From: Rhizobium mayense
GTDB taxonomy: Bacteria > Pseudomonadota > Alphaproteobacteria > Rhizobiales > Rhizobiaceae
Direction: 5' to 3'
DNA length: 33,523 nt
Assembly: GCF_030272705.1 (NCBI RefSeq)
Contig: NZ_JARFYM010000047.1
Coordinates: 1 to 33,523 of the forward strand
Shown here: one piece after another, positions 31,133 through 33,523 of the stretch
Position numbering within the stretch: position 1 is the stretch's first letter
Layout: every line of letters starts with the position of its first letter
The notes under the pieces: model-generated
Told to the model about the DNA's origin: nothing
Seen by the model: only the letters and a program-made list of their open reading frames with translations
Database searches by the model: none
Translations under genes and position numbers: made by a program

Positions 31133-31855
31133 ATGACAAAGGATGAGAAGATGCTGGAAACAGCGGCTGCCGGCAGGAAAAGTCGCAGTGATTTCATTGC
31201 CGAACAGCTGGAAGAAGCTGTGATCAACGGCGCGATCCCGGCAGGCTCGCGGCTCGATGAAGCATCAATCGCAACACAATTCGGGGTGTCGCGCACGCCG
31301 GTGCGCGAGGCGCTGCATATTCTCTGCGGGCGCGGGCTTGCCGAGCGCGAGCCTTACAAAGGCGTGGTCGTCACGCAGATTTCGACGCAGCGGATCGACG
31401 AAATGTTCGAAGCCATGGCTGAACTCGAGGCGACCTGCGGCCGTCTCGCTTCTCACAGGATGACGATGAGCGAGCGCGCGGAGCTTGAAAACATCCATCA
31501 CGAAATGAATGCGCTCGCCGACGAAGGCGAGCACGACGGCTATAACGAGCTGAACACCCGCTTCCACAACCTGCTCTTCCAGGGCAGCCACAACAGCGAC
31601 CTGATTGCCGCCGCACAGACGTTGAGGCTGAAGCTTGCGCCTTTCCGGAAGTACCAGCTCAAGGACAAGGGACGCCTGAAGCGCTCCTGCAGCGAACATC
31701 AGCAGATCGTCGATGCGATTCTCGACCAGGATCCGAAGGCGGCCGAAAATGCGTTGCGCCGCCATCTCGTATCGGCTGCGCAGGAGGTTCTCCTCAAGCG
31801 CCGGCGGCGCGAGAAAGACTCCCAGACCGAAACCAATCTTATCGAAGAGGCATGA
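31133..31855 (+). CDS. GntR/FCD-family regulator of the ggt-ABC operon
   Basis: The 240-residue protein has a GntR winged helix at residues about 18-85 (LEEAVINGAIPAGSRLDEAS, then FGVSRTPVREALHIL). The all-helical FCD effector domain (about 93-225) has likely metal-contact residues in NELNTRFHNLLF and a CSEHQQIVDAIL segment. FCD regulators bind small organic acids, often with a divalent metal. It is divergent from ggt with candidate operators between them, and is followed after seven bases by a SnoaL-like gene. GGGGAG precedes the ATG at 31133. The inducer is probably the imported peptide or a breakdown product; this is inference. Confidence 0.88.
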   Translation: MTKDEKMLETAAAGRKSRSDFIAEQLEEAVINGAIPAGSRLDEASIATQFGVSRTPVREALHILCGRGLAEREPYKGVVVTQISTQRIDEMFEAMAELEATCGRLASHRMTMSERAELENIHHEMNALADEGEHDGYNELNTRFHNLLFQGSHNSDLIAAAQTLRLKLAPFRKYQLKDKGRLKRSCSEHQQIVDAILDQDPKAAENALRRHLVSAAQEVLLKRRRREKDSQTETNLIEEA

Positions 31856-31862
31856 GTTCGAA

Positions 31863-32249
31863 ATGTCCGAGAATACCGATCAAGATGCTATCCGCACCGT
31901 TATCTCGGACATGCAGGCAGCCTGGAACCGTGGCGATTTCCATGGCTACATGGCGGGTTTTGCCAATCCGGACGTCGTATTTGTGTCCCGGGGCCGCATC
32001 CAGAAGGACTGGCAGGCGACGCTGGATCACTATATTGCCGATTATGGCGGCTCTCCCGGTTCGCAGGGGCAGTTGACCTTCTCGAATATCCGCATCGAGA
32101 TGCTCGCACCGGATGCCGCGCAACTCATCAGCAACTATAATCTCGTGCGTTCTGCCCGCAGCCAGACTGGGGTCAACACTCGCTTGATGCGCAAACGGGA
32201 CGGCCAATGGGTGATTGCGCTCAATCACGTTTCGCAGATTGAGCGATGA
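31863..32249 (+). CDS. SnoaL/DUF4440-like NTF2-fold protein
   Basis: The 128-residue protein has the NTF2-like fold of DUF4440 proteins: IRTVISDMQAAWNRGDFHGY, MAGFANPDVVFVSRGR, and a C-terminal VNTRLMRKRDGQWVIALNHV. The family forms small cone-shaped binding pockets used as enzymes or ligand-binding proteins. Its role here is unknown. Because it starts seven bases after the gntR stop, it is probably cotranscribed with the regulator and may help with the same substrate. Confidence 0.85.
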   Translation: MSENTDQDAIRTVISDMQAAWNRGDFHGYMAGFANPDVVFVSRGRIQKDWQATLDHYIADYGGSPGSQGQLTFSNIRIEMLAPDAAQLISNYNLVRSARSQTGVNTRLMRKRDGQWVIALNHVSQIER

Positions 32250-32318
32250 TGAGTTTCGGGAAGCGCGGTGTCCCGTCAAACATTCGATTGCGCTTTCGCC
32301 CGTCTGCGGGGCGGCCGG

Positions 32319-33035
32319 TTACCCGGCTGGAAGATCGATCGGGTCGTGGAGATCGCGTGCGAGATAATCCTGGATCTGCTTGACGATCTGTTCGGCGTGC
32401 TTGGAGGCAAGCTTGTCGGCAAGCCCCACCTCGCGCTTTTCGATCGCGGCGATCATCTCTTCGTGCTCGTCGACATATTGTCGAGGCAGACGGTCGTCGA
32501 AGGTGCGGTAATAGAGCCGGAGAATGCGCCGTCCTTCGTCAAGGAGCCGGCTGAAAAAGGCCGTATAGTAGGAATTGCCGGCAAGCTCGGCGATCGCCAC
32601 GTGAAATTCGCGGTTTGCCTCGATCATCGCCAGCGCATCGCGCGCCTTAACGGCGGCGGCGAATTCCTCCTGCCGCTTTCGAATGTTGCCCATGGCCTCG
32701 GCCCTTGCGCGCTGCGCTGCGCCGCGCGTGGTGACGCGGTACATTAGCGTCAGGGCGTCGAAATAGGTCGGCAATGCCGCAAAGTCGATTTGCGAGACGA
32801 TCGTGTTGCGGTTCGGCAGCGTCGTGACCAGGCCCTCGCCGGAGAGCCGCAGCAGCGCCTCGCGGACGGGCGTGCGCGACATGCCGAAGCGCTCCGAGAG
32901 CCTGACTTCCTCCAGCGCGTCGCCCGGTAGCAGCGTCATGTCGAGGATTTCCTTGCGCAGCACCGTATAGACACTTTGAGTGCCGGTGCCGCGCGCACGA
33001 CGAAAATCACTTTCTTCGGATTCGATATGTGCCAT
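32319..33035 (-). CDS. GntR/FCD-family regulator beside the right-hand DapA-like gene
   Basis: The 238-residue protein has the GntR winged helix (about 20-88: SVYTVLRKEILDMTLLPGDA, FGMSRTPVREALLRLSGEGL) and an FCD domain with EANREFHVAIAELAGNSYYT and DEHEEMIAAIEKREVGLAD near the C-terminus. AGAGGA precedes the ATG at 33035; longer upstream frames lack a site. It is divergent from the DapA-like gene at 33332, with a TGTCGACA palindrome between them that recurs beside the broken GntR gene at 189-359. It is the likely regulator of hydroxyproline-type genes in this window, perhaps including both DapA-like copies. Confidence 0.88.
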   Translation of the reverse strand: MAHIESEESDFRRARGTGTQSVYTVLRKEILDMTLLPGDALEEVRLSERFGMSRTPVREALLRLSGEGLVTTLPNRNTIVSQIDFAALPTYFDALTLMYRVTTRGAAQRARAEAMGNIRKRQEEFAAAVKARDALAMIEANREFHVAIAELAGNSYYTAFFSRLLDEGRRILRLYYRTFDDRLPRQYVDEHEEMIAAIEKREVGLADKLASKHAEQIVKQIQDYLARDLHDPIDLPAG

Positions 33036-33331
33036 GTCTCGTCCTCTTTTCTTGGAGCCGCCACCGGAATGAATGCAGCTTGTCGACGACAGACGCCACC
33101 TAGTCAAGCAGGCGCCAGCTCGTAGATCACCGTCGTCGCGCGCCGCCAGCGATGCACGACCGGCGATGTCAGGCCGCCTTTCCCCAGTACGGGCGTCCCC
33201 TTGCAAATCTCCATAGCATTTTTCGCAATTTATGTCGACAAATAGAATACAAAGCGCTATGACCGCTGCGAGGCTCAACCTTTCCAGGCGGACGATTGTG
33301 TCACGAGGCCCGCAGTCCCAGAGGATATTGA
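33036..33331. other. Intergenic region between GntR and DapA-like genes
   Basis: The 296-base gap holds no supported gene. TGTCGACAAATAG at 33233-33245 overlaps a TAGAAT (-10 candidate, 33243-33248), so the site is well placed for a repressor of the DapA-like gene. Another GTCGAC occurs at about 33080 nearer to the GntR start. The DapA-like mRNA leader is about 80 bases. Confidence 0.5.
33233..33248 (+). promoter_or_regulatory. Candidate promoter and operator of the right DapA-like gene
   Basis: A perfect eight-base palindrome TGTCGACA (33233-33240) is followed directly by a TAGAAT -10 candidate. The motif matches the minus-strand element at 369-381 in 12 of 13 bases. The -35 region is weak, as expected of a regulated promoter. 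Binding of the adjacent GntR protein is inferred. Confidence 0.4.
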
Positions 33332-33523
33332 ATGAAAGCGAAGATTTTTTCTGGCGTTGTTCCGGCGCTGATGACGCCTTGCAGGGACGACCGCAGCCCG
33401 GATTTCGAGGCGCTGGTGCGCAAGGGCAAAGAGCTGATCGCTGAAGGCATGTCGGCCGTCGTCTATTGTGGTTCCATGGGCGACTGGCCGCTGCTGAGCG
33501 ACGAGCAGCGCATGGAAGGCGTC
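33332..33523 (+). CDS. DapA-family lyase/deaminase (HypD-like), right copy, partial
   Basis: The first 64 codons of a DapA-family enzyme, cut off by the right edge. It has the same N-terminal strand and YCGSMGDWPLL loop as the left copy, from which it differs only at residues 18-19 (Arg-Asp) and at two silent sites in the visible part. GAGGA lies six bases upstream of the ATG at 33332. An intact GntR regulator diverges from it. The same inferred reaction applies: deamination of delta1-pyrroline-4-hydroxy-2-carboxylate. Confidence 0.85.
   Translation, partial: MKAKIFSGVVPALMTPCRDDRSPDFEALVRKGKELIAEGMSAVVYCGSMGDWPLLSDEQRMEGV
33425..33523. repeat. Terminal inverted repeat, right arm (pairs with 1-99)
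   Basis: These last 99 bases are the exact reverse complement of positions 1-99. The arm lies inside the DapA-like coding sequence, codons 32-64. Sequence identity almost certainly continues beyond the window in at least one direction, since both arms are cut by the window edges. Confidence 0.9.

Noticed and set aside
1..33523. Circular element suggested by matching ends
   Set aside because: The matching ends are inverted, not direct, so they cannot close a circle. An inverted repeat at an assembly boundary explains them better.
1..33523. CRISPR arrays, tRNA genes or intact transposases
   Set aside because: No regularly spaced direct repeats, tRNA-like cloverleaf sequences or transposase domains were recognised on reading.

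Overview
The window looks like an accessory stretch of a Rhizobiaceae-type alphaproteobacterial genome (Rhizobium, Agrobacterium or Ensifer group). It is GC-rich. It carries hydroxyproline-catabolism genes, an NsrR-type nitric-oxide regulon with group III truncated globin, a GntR-controlled peptide importer, and Cfa and HPP-CBS proteins typical of that family. This placement is inference from gene content only. No tRNA, rRNA, CRISPR array or intact insertion sequence was recognised.

The two ends are the same gene in opposite orientation. Positions 1-192 (minus) and 33332-33523 (plus) each hold the first 64 codons of a DapA-family (HypD-like) enzyme, and the outermost 99 bases are identical as reverse complements. 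Both copies point outward, so the window probably ends at an unresolved inverted repeat of an assembly.

1-6355: hydroxyproline-type catabolism. A minus-strand unit (Ldh2-family reductase, GntR stub, DapA-like gene) diverges from a plus-strand unit (scar of an amino-acid ABC transporter, D-amino-acid oxidase, aconitase X, proline-racemase-family enzyme). An omega-aminotransferase stub closes it. Together they suggest degradation of 3- and 4-hydroxyproline. The dedicated transporter and one regulator have been reduced to fragments.

6675-12286: cyclopropane fatty acid synthase, cystathionine gamma-synthase, an HPP-CBS membrane protein, a LysR regulator and FolE. 12287-14660: a three-gene operon (4-TM protein, globin-like protein, DUF1971-truncated hemoglobin fusion) with an NsrR-like operator over its promoter, divergent from nsrR itself. 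This is a probable nitric-oxide response module. Its middle gene aligns without gaps to the globin domain but lacks the heme-binding histidine.

14785-20288: a GNAT acetyltransferase, an MFS transporter, a 25-aa ORF coupled to a large PAS histidine kinase, an SDR stub and an MscS channel. 20414-23192: an NmrA-like oxidoreductase, a metallo-beta-lactamase-fold hydrolase and an AhpD-like protein, with stubs of a second NmrA gene, a second AhpD-like gene and a catalase. This looks like a stress-related block rearranged by duplication and replacement.

23502-33035: a compact minus-strand operon (gamma-glutamyltransferase, binding protein, two ATPases, two permeases) that probably imports peptides and cleaves gamma-glutamyl compounds in the cytoplasm. 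A GntR/FCD regulator and a SnoaL-like protein lie divergently. A second GntR regulator lies divergent from the right-hand DapA-like gene. The strongest themes for follow-up are the NsrR operon with its His-less globin paralogue and the unusually large number of gene stubs, at least seven, at operon edges.
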